From Gemmatimonadaceae bacterium (GTDB taxonomy: Bacteria > Gemmatimonadota > Gemmatimonadetes > Gemmatimonadales > Gemmatimonadaceae): a stretch of 64,000 nucleotides of DNA. The notes under the pieces are model-generated. The model did no database searches and was not told where the DNA came from. It saw nothing but the letters and a program-made list of their open reading frames with translations. The translations under genes were made by a program, and so were the position numbers. Shown here one piece after another: positions 19,646 to 29,487 of the stretch. How positions within the stretch are numbered: position 1 is the first letter of the stretch; every line of letters starts with the position of its first letter. The stretch is taken from the NCBI GenBank assembly GCA_036496605.1, contig DASXKV010000014.1, positions 24,493-88,492 on the forward strand, given 5' to 3'.

Positions 19646-20686
19646 TTAGGCCGATGCGCTGAACGCCCCTCGCAAGCGTTCCAGGGCTCGCAGGCCGGTG
19701 CCGTCTCGAACCGCGTGCTGCGCAATCGCAACGGCGTCATCGAAAGTCGCCACCGAGCCGGACACGTAAATCGCCGCCGCAGCGTTGAGCACGACAGCCG
19801 CCGTCGCGCCGCTACTCCCCGCTCCGCCTAGTACCGCCAGCACCGTCTCGGCGTTTTCCTTGGGCGAACCACCCGCGAGATGCTCCTGCCGGGAATCGCT
19901 GAAGCCGTAGCGCTCGGGTTCGATCGTCCATTCGCGCATCACGCCGCTCCGGATCTCGATCACACGCGTCGCTCCGATTGGCGACACCTCGTCCAATCCG
20001 GGGGCACCGTGCACGACCAGAGCGTGCATCGTCCCGAGCTCGCGCAGCGCGCCGGCAATGAGCGGAAGGCGCTGCTCGTCCGCGACACCGACTACCTGAC
20101 GGCCCGCGAAGGCCGGGTTCGCGAGGGGGCCGACGATGTTCATCACCGTGGGAATCGCCAGTTCGCGCCTAACGGGGCCGACGTGTCGCATGGCCGGATG
20201 CATCAAGGGCGCGAACATGAAGACGATTCCAGCGTCGTGCAGCGTTCGCTCCATCACCGGAAGCGGAACCTCGATCGATACGCCGAGCGCCTCGAGCACG
20301 TCGGCGCTGCCACAGAGCGAGGTGAAGGAGCGGTTACCATGCTTCGCGATGCGCACCCCGGACCCCGCGGCGAGCAACGCCGCGGCAGTGGAGATATTGA
20401 ACGTGACAATGGTTCCACCGCCGGTGCCGCATGTATCCACCAACTCCTCGGGTCGATCGGCGTGCAGCACGACCATCACGTTGCGCATGGCACGCGCGAC
20501 GGCGGCAACCTCTTCGGGTCGTTCGCCCCGGACGCGCAATCCGATCAGGAGCGCGCCGATCTGCGCGGGTGTCGCCTCCCCCGCCATGACGCGATCGAAC
20601 GCCCGCGTCAGCTCGTCACCGGGGATGGGTTCGCCGTGCGCGAGCCGCTTGATCGCGGTGGTGAGGGCCGTGCCGTCAGCCGACAC
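19646..20686 (-). CDS. trpD: Anthranilate phosphoribosyltransferase
   Basis: Adds the phosphoribosyl group to anthranilate. The PRPP-binding motif DTCGTGGGTIVTFN and the segments AKHGNRSFTSLCGSADVLEALG, FMFAPLMHPAMRHVGPVR, and MNIVGPLANP are all present; 346 residues is normal. Its TAA stop is part of a GCCTAACG octamer (19644-19651), and another copy lies at 20167-20174. It is cut off from trpC by lexA, and overlaps the upstream GAF gene by 11 bp. trpE and trpG are not in the window. Confidence 0.96.
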   Translation of the reverse strand: MSADGTALTTAIKRLAHGEPIPGDELTRAFDRVMAGEATPAQIGALLIGLRVRGERPEEVAAVARAMRNVMVVLHADRPEELVDTCGTGGGTIVTFNISTAAALLAAGSGVRIAKHGNRSFTSLCGSADVLEALGVSIEVPLPVMERTLHDAGIVFMFAPLMHPAMRHVGPVRRELAIPTVMNIVGPLANPAFAGRQVVGVADEQRLPLIAGALRELGTMHALVVHGAPGLDEVSPIGATRVIEIRSGVMREWTIEPERYGFSDSRQEHLAGGSPKENAETVLAVLGGAGSSGATAAVVLNAAAAIYVSGSVATFDDAVAIAQHAVRDGTGLRALERLRGAFSASA

Positions 20687-21983
20687 TGAGCATCTCGCCG
20701 AGGCGCTCCGGCAGGCGCGCTCGTGAGGCCACCAGGGCGATCACCAGACCGAGGAGCCGAACGCGCTCGACATCCTCTTCACCGAAGATCCCGTACATCG
20801 CTCGATTCGTGAGATTCACGACGCCAACCAGGGTGTCGTGATACACGAGCGGGAAGCTGATAAAAGAGCCGGTGGTGAAATACTGATCCCTGAGCAACGG
20901 GTGCTGCTTCGCTTCGCTCACGTCCCTAACGAGGAGGGGCTCGCGCGAGGCGGCGACCCGGCCCGCGACGCCGTCGCCGATGCGGATGCGGGCGCCCTCC
21001 GTCACGCCAGGTGCGATGCCTCGCGCTGCCGCGAGGTACATCCACCCCGGTTCGCGTGCCCGCAACATCAACGAGCAGCGCTGCGATTGCATGTCGTCGC
21101 CGACCAGGGAAAGCAATCCGTCGACAAGCTGTCGCGGATCGTCGGTGCTCGCGTCGAGGTTGAGTACGCGATCCATCAGATACAGCGTGCGCGTCTTCTG
21201 ACGCAGCAATTCGTTGCGGCGCGCAAGCTCGATGTGCGCCTTCTCGAGCTGTTCCACTGCCGAGACCACCGTCGCCTCGACTGCCTCCGCGCGCCGTGTT
21301 GCCTGACGAGTCGATTCCTGTGATCGTGCGAGGTCCCGCTCGAGCGCGACGACTCGCTCCGACGCGGCCGCGCTGTTACCGCTCGAGCTGTGTGCCTCCG
21401 CGAGTCCCGCCTGGAGTTCGGCCAATCGCCGATCGTATTCGCCGTGTACCCGCTGTGTCACTCCCTCGAGCGTTTCCACCGCCTCCCGGCGCGCATCGTG
21501 CTCGAGAAATCGTACCAGCGCGATGTCGAAGAGCGCCGCCGATGGTCCAAATCGCTCCGATGTGCGCGTCCCGAAAATTTTTCGGGTCTCGTACAGCACG
21601 AGAATCGCGCTGAGCTGCCCTTCGAAACGAATTCCGCGGGCCGAGAGCCAGCCCACTTCGTCGAGCTCGCGCAGACCGAACAACCGCGCGAATTCTTCGA
21701 CGCTGTCGGTGAAGTCGATGAATTGACCGCCAGCTGTTACGCCGACGCGCTCGCGATTCGGAATGTGATCGATCGTCGTCTCGAGCGCCGCTACGTCAAC
21801 CGTGCCATCGCGGGGGACAAGACGCTCGCGCAACATGCTTCGCCGATGATCGTATCGGATCAGCGCGATCTGCGCCGACCGGTCGATTTCGACAAGCGAC
21901 TCTCCGAGCGCACCGAGCGCTTCCTGGATATCGGCGGCGACGGTGAGCGCATGGGCGAGGGACGCGAGCGTGCGCGGCGGCAT
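20676..21983 (-). CDS. GAF-domain protein with central coiled coil
   Basis: A 435-residue soluble protein of unknown function. The N-terminal ~180 residues are a mixed region, possibly a degenerate GAF (IALIRYDHRRSML, SAILVLYETRKIFG). A long coiled coil follows (about 200-285: RRLAELQAGLAEAH, RVVALERDLARSQES, VVSAVEQLEKAHIELA), then a clear C-terminal GAF domain (RCSLMLRAREPG, LAAARGIAPG, RIGDGVAGRVAASREPLLV, FPLVYHDTLVGVVNLTNR). Such domains often sense small ligands and pair with signalling outputs that are absent here. I take ATG 21983 because the frame further up is poor in protein-like content. It precedes trpD with an 11-bp overlap. Confidence 0.75.
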   Translation of the reverse strand: MPPRTLASLAHALTVAADIQEALGALGESLVEIDRSAQIALIRYDHRRSMLRERLVPRDGTVDVAALETTIDHIPNRERVGVTAGGQFIDFTDSVEEFARLFGLRELDEVGWLSARGIRFEGQLSAILVLYETRKIFGTRTSERFGPSAALFDIALVRFLEHDARREAVETLEGVTQRVHGEYDRRLAELQAGLAEAHSSSGNSAAASERVVALERDLARSQESTRQATRRAEAVEATVVSAVEQLEKAHIELARRNELLRQKTRTLYLMDRVLNLDASTDDPRQLVDGLLSLVGDDMQSQRCSLMLRAREPGWMYLAAARGIAPGVTEGARIRIGDGVAGRVAASREPLLVRDVSEAKQHPLLRDQYFTTGSFISFPLVYHDTLVGVVNLTNRAMYGIFGEEDVERVRLLGLVIALVASRARLPERLGEMLSVG

Positions 21984-22252
21984 CGAATGGCGATCTGGTG
22001 CGGCTGGAGAATTGAAGGGAGATGCTGTTTGACGAGCGGAGGGGGAGCGCGCGCAACGTCTGGCAGTTTCAAATAAACTGCTTCGGCGAGCGGAGCGGGA
22101 GCGCAGAGCGTATGTCTGGCTCCAAATTGGTGCGACGCGATCGAGCACAGCGGGCGAGCGGTTCGTAGGTCAAACAGAGTCAATCAGTTCCGCACGCTCG
22201 CCACACATTCGGGTTGCTTGACACACCCCCTCGTACTAGTAGTTTTCGTGCA
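21984..22252. other. Divergent intergenic region GAF gene / truA
   Basis: 269 bp without a supported gene. It contains a small hairpin CAGTTT-CAAAT-AAACTG (22064-22080) and purine-rich GAGCGGAG/GGGAGCGC stretches. The truA promoter lies at its right end; no convincing promoter for the GAF gene was found. Confidence 0.5.
22218..22245 (+). promoter_or_regulatory. Promoter of truA operon, probably giving a leaderless mRNA
   Basis: TTGACA (22218-22223), 16-bp spacer, TAGTTT (22240-22245). The truA ATG begins 8 bp after the -10 and has no Shine-Dalgarno, so transcription probably starts at or next to the start codon. Confidence 0.55.
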
Positions 22253-23029
22253 ATGGCCGAGCGTACCGTGCAGCTCGTTTTGCACTACGACGGTGCACGA
22301 TTCAGCGGATGGCAGCGGCAGCCCGACCAGCGCACCGTTCAGGGGGTCGTGGAGCAGGCACTCGAGCGTTTGTGTGCAGGGCCTATTCCGGCACTCGGCT
22401 CAGGAAGAACTGACGCCGGTGTGCACGCGAGAGGTCAAGCGGTCGGTGTTCGCCTCCCCGAGCGGTGGGATGCGGTCCGAGTCCGACGTGCGCTGAACGC
22501 GATCCTGCCGCAAGACGTGTGGGTCGTCGCATCGTACGAGATGCGCCCCGAATTCCATGCCCGCTATAGCGCCATCTCGCGGCGCTATAGTTATTACGTC
22601 GGCACCGACGACGAAGCGCGGTCACCGTTCCGGCGTCCGCGTGAGTTTCCGGTCGCTCAGCCGTTGGATCGCGCGAAGCTCGACCACTGCGCCTCGAAGT
22701 TGGAAGGCGAGCATTGCTTTCGTGCCTTCGCCGTTCAGGGAACGGCGCCGGCCCACGACGACCATCGCTGCCTCGTGCAATCGGCTCGTTGGTGCGACCG
22801 GCCCGGCGGTCTGTACTTCGAGATCGAAGCAAATCGATTTCTTCATCATATGGTGCGATTTCTCGTCGGCACGATGATCGATGTCGCCAGCGGGCAGAGG
22901 CCACTCGAGGACATTTCGACGCTCCTCGAGGCGTCGGATAATCGTGGTGTTTCACCGCCCGCGCCGCCGAGCGCGCTGTTTCTCGATCATGTTGCCTACC
23001 CACGTTCACTGTATCTCGAGGAGTCATGA
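22253..23029 (+). CDS. truA: tRNA pseudouridine(38-40) synthase TruA
   Basis: Isomerises uridines 38-40 in the anticodon arm. The catalytic Asp lies in LGSGRTDAGVHARGQAV (about residues 47-63). LHYDGARFSGWQRQP at the N terminus, RYSYYV, and ANRFLHHMVRFLVGTMIDVA near the C terminus are typical. The ATG at 22253 gives 258 residues; an in-frame ATG-like extension to 22214 would include the promoter. First gene of a long coupled plus-strand chain. Confidence 0.95.
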   Translation: MAERTVQLVLHYDGARFSGWQRQPDQRTVQGVVEQALERLCAGPIPALGSGRTDAGVHARGQAVGVRLPERWDAVRVRRALNAILPQDVWVVASYEMRPEFHARYSAISRRYSYYVGTDDEARSPFRRPREFPVAQPLDRAKLDHCASKLEGEHCFRAFAVQGTAPAHDDHRCLVQSARWCDRPGGLYFEIEANRFLHHMVRFLVGTMIDVASGQRPLEDISTLLEASDNRGVSPPAPPSALFLDHVAYPRSLYLEES

Positions 23030-23685
23030 GAATTCTTCTCGCGAGCACTGATCTGGACGACATTGCCTGGGCCGCGGCGAACGGATTCCTCGACGGCGTG
23101 ATGACGACGCCGGCGCTCTTTCGCGAGCAGGATCGCGAGGAGCGCGATCAGCTCGTCGACATCTGCCGTGCGGTGGATGTGCCGGTCTACGCCACCGTGC
23201 GCGCCGTCGACGCCGAAGATGCGTTTCGCGACGGCAAGGAGCTCGCGCGCATTTCGGACCAAATCATTGTTCAGATTCCTCTCATCGAAGACGCCGTGAG
23301 CGCGGTTCGGCGTCTCGCGAATGACGGCGTGCGCGTTGCCAGCCTGCTGGTGTTCAATGCCGCTCAGGGCTTGCTGGCGGCGAAGGCGGGCGCGTCTTCC
23401 GTCGTCACGCCAATCGACCATCTCGATCAGGTCGGCCACAGTGGCATCGACGTCGTTCGCGAATTGCGGGCAGCATTCGACGCGTCCGGTACGGAGTGTG
23501 ACATCATTGCGTTGCGGCCGACGACGGCGATGCAGTTCGCGGCGTGCACGCTCGCCGGCGCCGATGCGATTGCGGTTGGACCGAGCGAGTTGCGACACCT
23601 GCTCGTGCATCCACTCACCGACCGCGGAATCGATCACTATCTCAGCGAGATCGCACGCCAGCATCAGGCGTGGGCCCCCGCATGA
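23026..23685 (+). CDS. Transaldolase-family (TalC/FSA-like) protein lacking the Schiff-base lysine
   Basis: A 219-residue TIM-barrel protein resembling the small transaldolase/fructose-6-phosphate aldolase family. Similar features include an early Asp (STDLDDI), GVMTTPALF at the usual TNPS position, GKELARISDQIIVQIPL, VASLLVFNAAQGLLAAKAGA and a final phosphate-site-like VGPSELRHLL. The residue where the family has the catalytic Lys (V-K-I/V-P) is Gln at about position 83 (VQIP). As read, it should not form the usual Schiff base, so it may be a non-catalytic or changed-function homolog. Overlaps truA and the htrA gene by ATGA. Confidence 0.75.
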   Translation: MRILLASTDLDDIAWAAANGFLDGVMTTPALFREQDREERDQLVDICRAVDVPVYATVRAVDAEDAFRDGKELARISDQIIVQIPLIEDAVSAVRRLANDGVRVASLLVFNAAQGLLAAKAGASSVVTPIDHLDQVGHSGIDVVRELRAAFDASGTECDIIALRPTTAMQFAACTLAGADAIAVGPSELRHLLVHPLTDRGIDHYLSEIARQHQAWAPA

Positions 23686-25088
23686 ATCGCTCAATACGCG
23701 CGATCGCGCTGACTCCTTTCGTATTGCTCGGCGCCTGCGGACGCACCCAGGAGTCCGAAGCGGCACCGGCAGCGGCTCAAGCGTCGACGAGGCAGGCGTC
23801 GGTCAGCACGACGCGACGTACCGCCATCACCGAGGCGGTCGCTCGCGTTGCGCCGGCCGTCGTCACGGTGCAGACGGAGATTCTCCAACGCGTTGCCCCC
23901 GATCCCTTCGACTGGTTCTTCGGTGGCGGCGGCGACTCGCAACAGCGCTCGGCCGGTCTCGGCACGGGTTTCATCGTGCGGCCCGAAGGCGTCATCGTCA
24001 CCAACGCGCACGTCGTTCAAGGCGCGACGCAGATCTCGGTCATGATGCGCGACGGCAAGACTTTCCCCGCGAAGATTCTCGGTTCCGACGAGACGAACGA
24101 TCTCGCGGTGATAAAGATCGACGCCACGGGCCTCCCGGTTGCGAAGCTCGGCAACTCCGACAACCTGCTCATCGGCGAATGGGCGATCGCGATCGGCAAT
24201 CCGTACGGTTTTCTTCTTGGGAATGCGGAGCCGAGCGTCACGGCGGGCGTCATCAGCGGCACGGGACGCAATCTCGTCGCGCGCGGCGAAGGTTCGGCGG
24301 CCTACTTCGACATGATCCAGACGGATGCGTCGATCAATCCCGGGAATTCGGGTGGCCCACTCGTCGACGCCGATGGTGAAGTGATCGGCGTGAACAGCTC
24401 GATCTACTCGACGAGTGGAGGGTCGATCGGCATTGGATTCGCCATTCCGATCAATCGCGCCTCTCGCGTCGTTGAGGATCTGCTCGAGCACGGATCCGTC
24501 AGGCGTCCGTGGATCGGCGTCAAGCTGCGCGTCGCAGGCTCGGATAACGTGCGCGCAGCGATCGCGAACGGCGCGGTCATCGCGACGGTCGTCCCCGGCT
24601 CGCCAGCGGCGAAAGCCGGATTACAGGCCGGCGACATCATCCTCCAGGAAGGCAATCGTCAGGTTCGCAATCAATTCGATTGGGAAGCTGCGTTGCTCGA
24701 TCTGCGCGTTGGTCAACCAGCGATCCTTCACATTCGGCGCGGTAGTCGCGACCTCAACGTGCAGGTGCCGGTCGCCGATGAGCCAGAGGTCACCGCCCCG
24801 AAAGTTCAGGTCCTCAAAGAGCTCGAGTTGGTCACGGTGACGCCGGCCATTCGAGCGGAGCGAAGTGTTCGCTCGACGCAGGGTGCACTCGTGTTCAATG
24901 TCAGCGATCGCGTCGCCAACGATCTGGACATCAAACGCGGCGACGTCATCGTGCAGATCAATCGTACACGGATTAAGTCGGCGGAGGACGCCGCACAGGC
25001 GCTGAACTATTACGGAGGACGAGGACCTATCCGCATGTTCCTCGAGCGGGACGGACAGATCTTGTTTACCGATTTCTACATTCGATGA
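23682..25088 (+). CDS. DegP/HtrA-type serine protease, lipoprotein, two PDZ domains
   Basis: A 468-residue periplasmic quality-control protease. The N terminus has a lipoprotein signal with lipobox LLGAC (Cys 19). The trypsin-like domain shows the triad: His in VTNAHVVQGA, Asp in SDETNDLAVIKI, and Ser in NPGNSGGPLVD. PDZ1 begins PWIGVKLRVAGS with ATVVPGSPAAKAGLQAGDII; PDZ2 is near RGDVIVQINRTRIKSAEDAA. The ATG at 23682 overlaps the previous stop, and the frame further upstream is antisense-like noise. Coupled to purB by ATGA, although functionally unrelated. Confidence 0.93.
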   Translation: MNRSIRAIALTPFVLLGACGRTQESEAAPAAAQASTRQASVSTTRRTAITEAVARVAPAVVTVQTEILQRVAPDPFDWFFGGGGDSQQRSAGLGTGFIVRPEGVIVTNAHVVQGATQISVMMRDGKTFPAKILGSDETNDLAVIKIDATGLPVAKLGNSDNLLIGEWAIAIGNPYGFLLGNAEPSVTAGVISGTGRNLVARGEGSAAYFDMIQTDASINPGNSGGPLVDADGEVIGVNSSIYSTSGGSIGIGFAIPINRASRVVEDLLEHGSVRRPWIGVKLRVAGSDNVRAAIANGAVIATVVPGSPAAKAGLQAGDIILQEGNRQVRNQFDWEAALLDLRVGQPAILHIRRGSRDLNVQVPVADEPEVTAPKVQVLKELELVTVTPAIRAERSVRSTQGALVFNVSDRVANDLDIKRGDVIVQINRTRIKSAEDAAQALNYYGGRGPIRMFLERDGQILFTDFYIR

Positions 25089-26530
25089 CGCGTTCCCCCG
25101 CTTCCGCGGAGACCTATACGTCGCCTCTCGCGGAGCGTTATGCGTCCCGAGGGATGCTCGAGCTCTGGTCGCCGCGTACGCGCTATGGACAGTGGCGGCG
25201 CCTATGGCTGGCGCTCGCCGAGGGTGAAAAGGCGCTTGGCCTTCCTATCCCTAACGACGCTATCGAGCAGATGCGCGCGCACCTCGACGACATCGATTTC
25301 GAGGTGGTCGCCACTTACGAACGCAAGCTGCGCCATGATGTGATGGCGCACATTCATGCTTTTGCAGATGTCGCGCCCGCGGCGCGACCGTTCATTCATC
25401 TCGGTGCCACGAGCGCATTCGTAACGGACAACACTGATCTGATTCTGATGCGGCGTGGCCTGCACCTGCTTCGTGCGAAAGCCGTCCGCGTGTTGAGCGC
25501 GCTCGCGGCGTTCGCCCGCGAATGGCGCGACGAGCCGACGCTCGGCTCGACCCATCTGCAACCCGCGCAACCGACGACCGTCGGCAAGCGCGCCACGCTT
25601 TGGATGCAGGACCTCGTGCTCGATCTCGGCGACATCGATTTTCGGATCGACACGCTGCCCTGCCGAGGCGTCAAGGGCACCACGGGTACGCAGGCGAGCT
25701 TCCTGGCCATCTTCGACGGCGATCGCGAGAAAGTCCGCCGGCTCGATCAACGCGTCGCGGCGGAGATTGGTTTCAAGACTTCTATACCCGTATCGGGGCA
25801 GACGTATACGCGCAAGCTGGACGCGCAGGTCATGAGCGCGGTCGCCGGCGTCGCCGCGAGTGCGGCCAAGTTTGCCAACGATCTCCGCGTATTGCAATCC
25901 GTTGGTGAAATCGAGGAACCGTTCGAGGAGGAGCAGGTCGGCTCCTCGGCGATGGCGTACAAGCGCAATCCAATGCGCTGCGAGCGCGTCAACTCACTCG
26001 CCCGCTTCGTGCTCAACCTCGAGCCGAACGCGAACCAGACGCACAGCGTGCAGTTTTTCGAGCGTACGCTCGACGACAGCGCGAATCGTCGCTTATTCAT
26101 TCCCGAAGCGTTCCTCGCGACCGACGCCATCCTCGTCCTCATGGAGAACGTCGTTTGCGGTCTCGAGGTGCACCCGGCGCGCATTCGCAAGCGACTCAAC
26201 GACGAGCTTCCATTCATGGCGACCGAGGAGCTCATCGTGCGCGCGGTGCGGGCGGGCGGTGACCGGCAGGGCGCGCACGAGCGGATCCGCCAAGCGAGCA
26301 TTGCTGCGGCGCGCGCGCTGAAGGATGGCGCATCGCGCAACGACATGCTCGAGCGCCTCGCCGCCGATCCCGAGTTCGGTGTCTCCATCGATGAGATGCT
26401 CTCGACGCTCGATCCACATCGGTTTGTCGGTCGCGCGCCGGAGCAGGTTGATGAATTTCTAAACGAGGTCGTCGCGCCACTGCTTGTTCGACACGACGAC
26501 GACGGAGAGGGTGACGAGGTGCGAGTATGA
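25085..26530 (+). CDS. purB: Adenylosuccinate lyase
   Basis: Catalyses two fumarate-releasing steps in purine synthesis (SAICAR to AICAR; adenylosuccinate to AMP). The fumarase-superfamily signature [15 protein letters not shown] is near residues 290-304; [17 protein letters not shown] contains the catalytic His region, and [13 protein letters not shown] the first conserved block. 481 residues. ATGA-coupled on both sides to the HtrA-type protease and purC. Confidence 0.95.
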   Translation: MTRSPASAETYTSPLAERYASRGMLELWSPRTRYGQWRRLWLALAEGEKALGLPIPNDAIEQMRAHLDDIDFEVVATYERKLRHDVMAHIHAFADVAPAARPFIHLGATSAFVTDNTDLILMRRGLHLLRAKAVRVLSALAAFAREWRDEPTLGSTHLQPAQPTTVGKRATLWMQDLVLDLGDIDFRIDTLPCRGVKGTTGTQASFLAIFDGDREKVRRLDQRVAAEIGFKTSIPVSGQTYTRKLDAQVMSAVAGVAASAAKFANDLRVLQSVGEIEEPFEEEQVGSSAMAYKRNPMRCERVNSLARFVLNLEPNANQTHSVQFFERTLDDSANRRLFIPEAFLATDAILVLMENVVCGLEVHPARIRKRLNDELPFMATEELIVRAVRAGGDRQGAHERIRQASIAAARALKDGASRNDMLERLAADPEFGVSIDEMLSTLDPHRFVGRAPEQVDEFLNEVVAPLLVRHDDDGEGDEVRV

Positions 26531-27459
26531 CGAGCGTTTCTCCTGCTTCGGTGGAGCAACTGCCGTTGCGCCATCTGCGACGCGGTAAGGTGCGCGAAGT
26601 CTACGAGGTCGACGCGGAACGCCTTCTGCTCGTCGCCAGCGACCGCGTGAGCGCCTTCGACGTCGTGATGCGCGAGCGCATCCCGCACAAGGGCGCCGTT
26701 CTCACGCAGCTGACCGCATGGTGGTTGCGCCAATTTTCCGCAACGGTTAGGCACCACATGCTGAGCGCCGACGCCGACGAGATCGTCTCGTTGATTCCGA
26801 CGCTCGCACCATACCGCACGTCGATTGCGGGACGTGCGATGCTGTGTCGCCGAACCGAGGTATTTCCCGTCGAGTGCGTCGTGCGCGGGTACATTTCGGG
26901 ATCCGCTTGGAAAGAGTACCGCGCTCAAGGCACGCTCGCTGGGGAAGCGCTTCCATCGGGCCTCGAGGAGAGCTCGCGCTTTCCGGCCCCGATCTTCAGC
27001 CCGGCGACCAAGGCTGAAATCGGACACGATGAGAACATCACCTTCGAGCGCATGGCAACAATGATCGGCGCGGATGAAGCCGCCGACCTGCGACGTCTCA
27101 GCCTGCTCGTCTACGACCGTGGACGCGCAATCGCCGCCGAGCGGGGAATCATCATTGCCGACACGAAGTTTGAATTCGGCAATGACGCCGAGGGCCGGGT
27201 GACGCTGATCGATGAAGTGCTGACACCCGACAGCTCGCGCTTCTGGCCCGCCGATCGTTATGCGCCGGGACACACGCAGCCGAGCTTCGACAAACAGCCA
27301 TTGCGCGATTATCTGGACGGCGAGCGGCGCGCCGGTCGCTGGAACGGTGAAGCGCCGCCACCGACCTTGCCTGACGAGGTAGTGCACGCGACCAGCGTTC
27401 GGTATCTCGATGCCTTTCGGCGGATCACTGGCCACACTCTGACGACGGAATCGACGTGA
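26527..27459 (+). CDS. purC: Phosphoribosylaminoimidazole-succinocarboxamide synthase
   Basis: Joins aspartate to CAIR. The ATP-binding N terminus [23 protein letters not shown], written in parts as [11 protein letters not shown] and [14 protein letters not shown], is followed by [33 protein letters not shown] and IADTKFEFG, then [15 protein letters not shown]. 310 residues, the longer eukaryote-like/SAICAR synthetase form. The stop overlaps the psd GTG. Confidence 0.96.
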   Translation: MTSVSPASVEQLPLRHLRRGKVREVYEVDAERLLLVASDRVSAFDVVMRERIPHKGAVLTQLTAWWLRQFSATVRHHMLSADADEIVSLIPTLAPYRTSIAGRAMLCRRTEVFPVECVVRGYISGSAWKEYRAQGTLAGEALPSGLEESSRFPAPIFSPATKAEIGHDENITFERMATMIGADEAADLRRLSLLVYDRGRAIAAERGIIIADTKFEFGNDAEGRVTLIDEVLTPDSSRFWPADRYAPGHTQPSFDKQPLRDYLDGERRAGRWNGEAPPPTLPDEVVHATSVRYLDAFRRITGHTLTTEST

Positions 27460-28109
27460 GCTTCGCGCGTGAAGGACTGCTGTTCATCGTGATTGCGGCC
27501 CTCATCGCCGCCGGAACGTTTGCGTTCGCGCTCAATCGCCGCTCATGGCCCCTCTGGCTTGCGGCGGTTGTCCTGGTCGTCGTCGCGATCTGGGTCGCGT
27601 ACTTCTTTCGCGATCCCGAGCGCACGGGCGAACGCGGCGAGCGCCTCGTCATCGCCCCGGCCGACGGCAGGATCGTCCAGATTACTCCTGTCGACGAGCC
27701 GTCGTTTCTACACGAGAAGGCGATACGGATTTCCATCTTCATGAACGTTTTCAACGTCCACGTGAACCGGTATCCGGTGAGCGGCACGGTTCGCTACGTC
27801 CATTACAACCCGGGCAAGTTCTTCAACGCTGCGCACGACAAAGCGAGTCTCGAGAACGAGCAATCATCGGTCGGTATCGAAACCGGCTCCAATCGCGTGC
27901 TCGTTAGGCAGATAGCGGGATTGATCGCGCGCCGCATCGTCACCTACGGCAAGGATGGTCAACGCGTCACGCAGGGTGACCGTATGGGCATCATCCGATT
28001 CGGGTCGCGCGTCGACGTCTTCCTGCCAGTGAGCGCGCGACCCCGCGTGAAGGTGGGCGAGCCGACCTTTGCCGGCGTCACGGTGGTTGCGGAGCTCTCC
28101 GGTCAATGA
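27456..28109 (+). CDS. psd: Phosphatidylserine decarboxylase proenzyme
   Basis: Produces phosphatidylethanolamine; it self-cleaves to form a pyruvoyl group. 217 residues, the short PSD-A form. An N-terminal membrane hairpin is present ([19 protein letters not shown] and [19 protein letters not shown]), then [33 protein letters not shown] and the cleavage Gly-Ser in [13 protein letters not shown] near the C terminus. The start is GTG at 27456, overlapping the purC TGA. Next gene pssA supplies its substrate. Confidence 0.93.
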   Translation: MSFAREGLLFIVIAALIAAGTFAFALNRRSWPLWLAAVVLVVVAIWVAYFFRDPERTGERGERLVIAPADGRIVQITPVDEPSFLHEKAIRISIFMNVFNVHVNRYPVSGTVRYVHYNPGKFFNAAHDKASLENEQSSVGIETGSNRVLVRQIAGLIARRIVTYGKDGQRVTQGDRMGIIRFGSRVDVFLPVSARPRVKVGEPTFAGVTVVAELSGQ

Positions 28110-29233
28110 CGGCGCGCGTACGGCGTCCGACGATCCGCCGGGCAATCATCTATCTGCCTAACGGCTTCACACTCTTCAACCTCTTTTGCGGCATCTTTGC
28201 GGTCGTCCTCGCGTCACGTCAGGACTTCGCCAAAGCCGCGCTCTTCGTCTTCCTCGGGGGGATTGCCGACGCGCTCGACGGTCGCGTCGCTCGCGCGACG
28301 GGCTCCGGTAGTCGCATGGGTGAAGAGCTCGATTCCCTCGTCGACGCCATCTCATTCGGCTTTGCACCGGCGATGATCATGTACTTCGCTGTGTTCAACA
28401 CCGAAAACTGGGAGTGGCTGTTCGTCTTCATGTACACGGCGGGGGCCGTGCTGCGCCTCGCGCGCTTCAACGTCGAGCAGGCTGGCCGCGCAAAGACGTA
28501 TTTCCACGGACTGCCAAGCCCCGCCGCCGGCCTAACGCTGGCCACGTACTACTGGTTCAGCCAGACGCCGCTCTACAACCAGGCGATCATCCTCTTCACG
28601 GACAACAAGACCCTCTCCGAGCTGCCCTGGCATGCGATGCTGCCCGGCCTCATGGGCCTCCTCGCCGTCTTGATGGTGAGCAACGTACCGTACCCGGCCG
28701 TCCCCATCATCGGCTGGAAATCGCTGAAGCAATTGACCGCGAGCGTAGTTCTCATTGTCGCGATGGTCTTGAGCTTTTTCCGGCCGCGTCAATTCTTCTT
28801 CCCGGCGCTCCTCGCCTACGTGTTGTACGGAGCGCTCAAGTGGATGATTCTCGGCCTGATCGGCAGTCGATCCCAGCCGGAGGAGCTGTACTTTCAGCTC
28901 GAGCCGGAGGAGGAGCTCGCCGCGGCCGCATCGGCACCATCACACCGACGCACTCCACCAGTCGGCGTTCAACCGGCCGCCAGCACGGAGAGCGATGGCG
29001 TGTCGACCGGAAGACGACGACGACGGCGCCGTCGACGCAGCGACGGACAACGTGGCGAGCGCCCAAGCAGTGGAGAGTCACAAGAGCGAAGCGGCCGGAG
29101 CGACCGTCCGAATCGTCTCACCCCGAATCGCCCGTCGCGTCTGCCGTCGCCGCCTAACGATTCCCTGTCCGCGCCGAAGCCGCCAACGCTGATCCCACCT
29201 CCTTCAACTGCGCCCAAGGACGACACCGAATGA
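28106..29233 (+). CDS. pssA: CDP-diacylglycerol--serine O-phosphatidyltransferase with long basic tail
   Basis: Makes phosphatidylserine from CDP-DAG and serine. The CDP-alcohol phosphatidyltransferase motif DG-x2-AR-x8-G-x3-D-x3-D is seen as [12 protein letters not shown] then [18 protein letters not shown] (about 50-90). About seven to eight hydrophobic helices run to residue 255. The last ~110 residues are low complexity: acidic ([11 protein letters not shown]), then an Arg run ([13 protein letters not shown]), then Ser/Pro/Asn-rich. Three GCCTAACG octamers lie in this gene (28156, 28530, 29152). Confidence 0.93.
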   Translation: MTARVRRPTIRRAIIYLPNGFTLFNLFCGIFAVVLASRQDFAKAALFVFLGGIADALDGRVARATGSGSRMGEELDSLVDAISFGFAPAMIMYFAVFNTENWEWLFVFMYTAGAVLRLARFNVEQAGRAKTYFHGLPSPAAGLTLATYYWFSQTPLYNQAIILFTDNKTLSELPWHAMLPGLMGLLAVLMVSNVPYPAVPIIGWKSLKQLTASVVLIVAMVLSFFRPRQFFFPALLAYVLYGALKWMILGLIGSRSQPEELYFQLEPEEELAAAASAPSHRRTPPVGVQPAASTESDGVSTGRRRRRRRRRSDGQRGERPSSGESQERSGRSDRPNRLTPNRPSRLPSPPNDSLSAPKPPTLIPPPSTAPKDDTE

Positions 29234-29487
29234 GTCGTTTTCGCGTCGCTGTTCACATCGTTCCTCGCCGCGGCTTGCTCGATCCGCAGGGCAAAGCGGT
29301 TACCGATGCCTTGCATACTCTCGGCTTCGCGTCCGTTCAGGACGTCCACGTCGGCCGCCATCTCGTCGTCGAAATGGACGCCGCCGACAAAGCGGCGGCC
29401 GAGCGTTCCACGCGCGACATGTGCACCAAGCTCCTGGCCAACCCCGTCATCGAAGACTTCGAGATCGCGAGTGTGAGCACAGTATGA
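29230..29487 (+). CDS. purS: Phosphoribosylformylglycinamidine synthase subunit PurS
   Basis: Small (85 aa) structural subunit of the three-part FGAM synthase; it links PurL and Pur[21 protein letters not shown] and [20 protein letters not shown] are typical. ATGA overlaps join it to pssA and purQ. Its presence fits the short PurL further down. Confidence 0.94.
   Translation: MSRFRVAVHIVPRRGLLDPQGKAVTDALHTLGFASVQDVHVGRHLVVEMDAADKAAAERSTRDMCTKLLANPVIEDFEIASVSTV

Noticed and set aside
25747..27435. 562-codon open frame on the minus strand
   Set aside because: It is antisense to purB and purC, whose full motifs are intact; its translation is Arg/Ser-rich noise caused by high GC.
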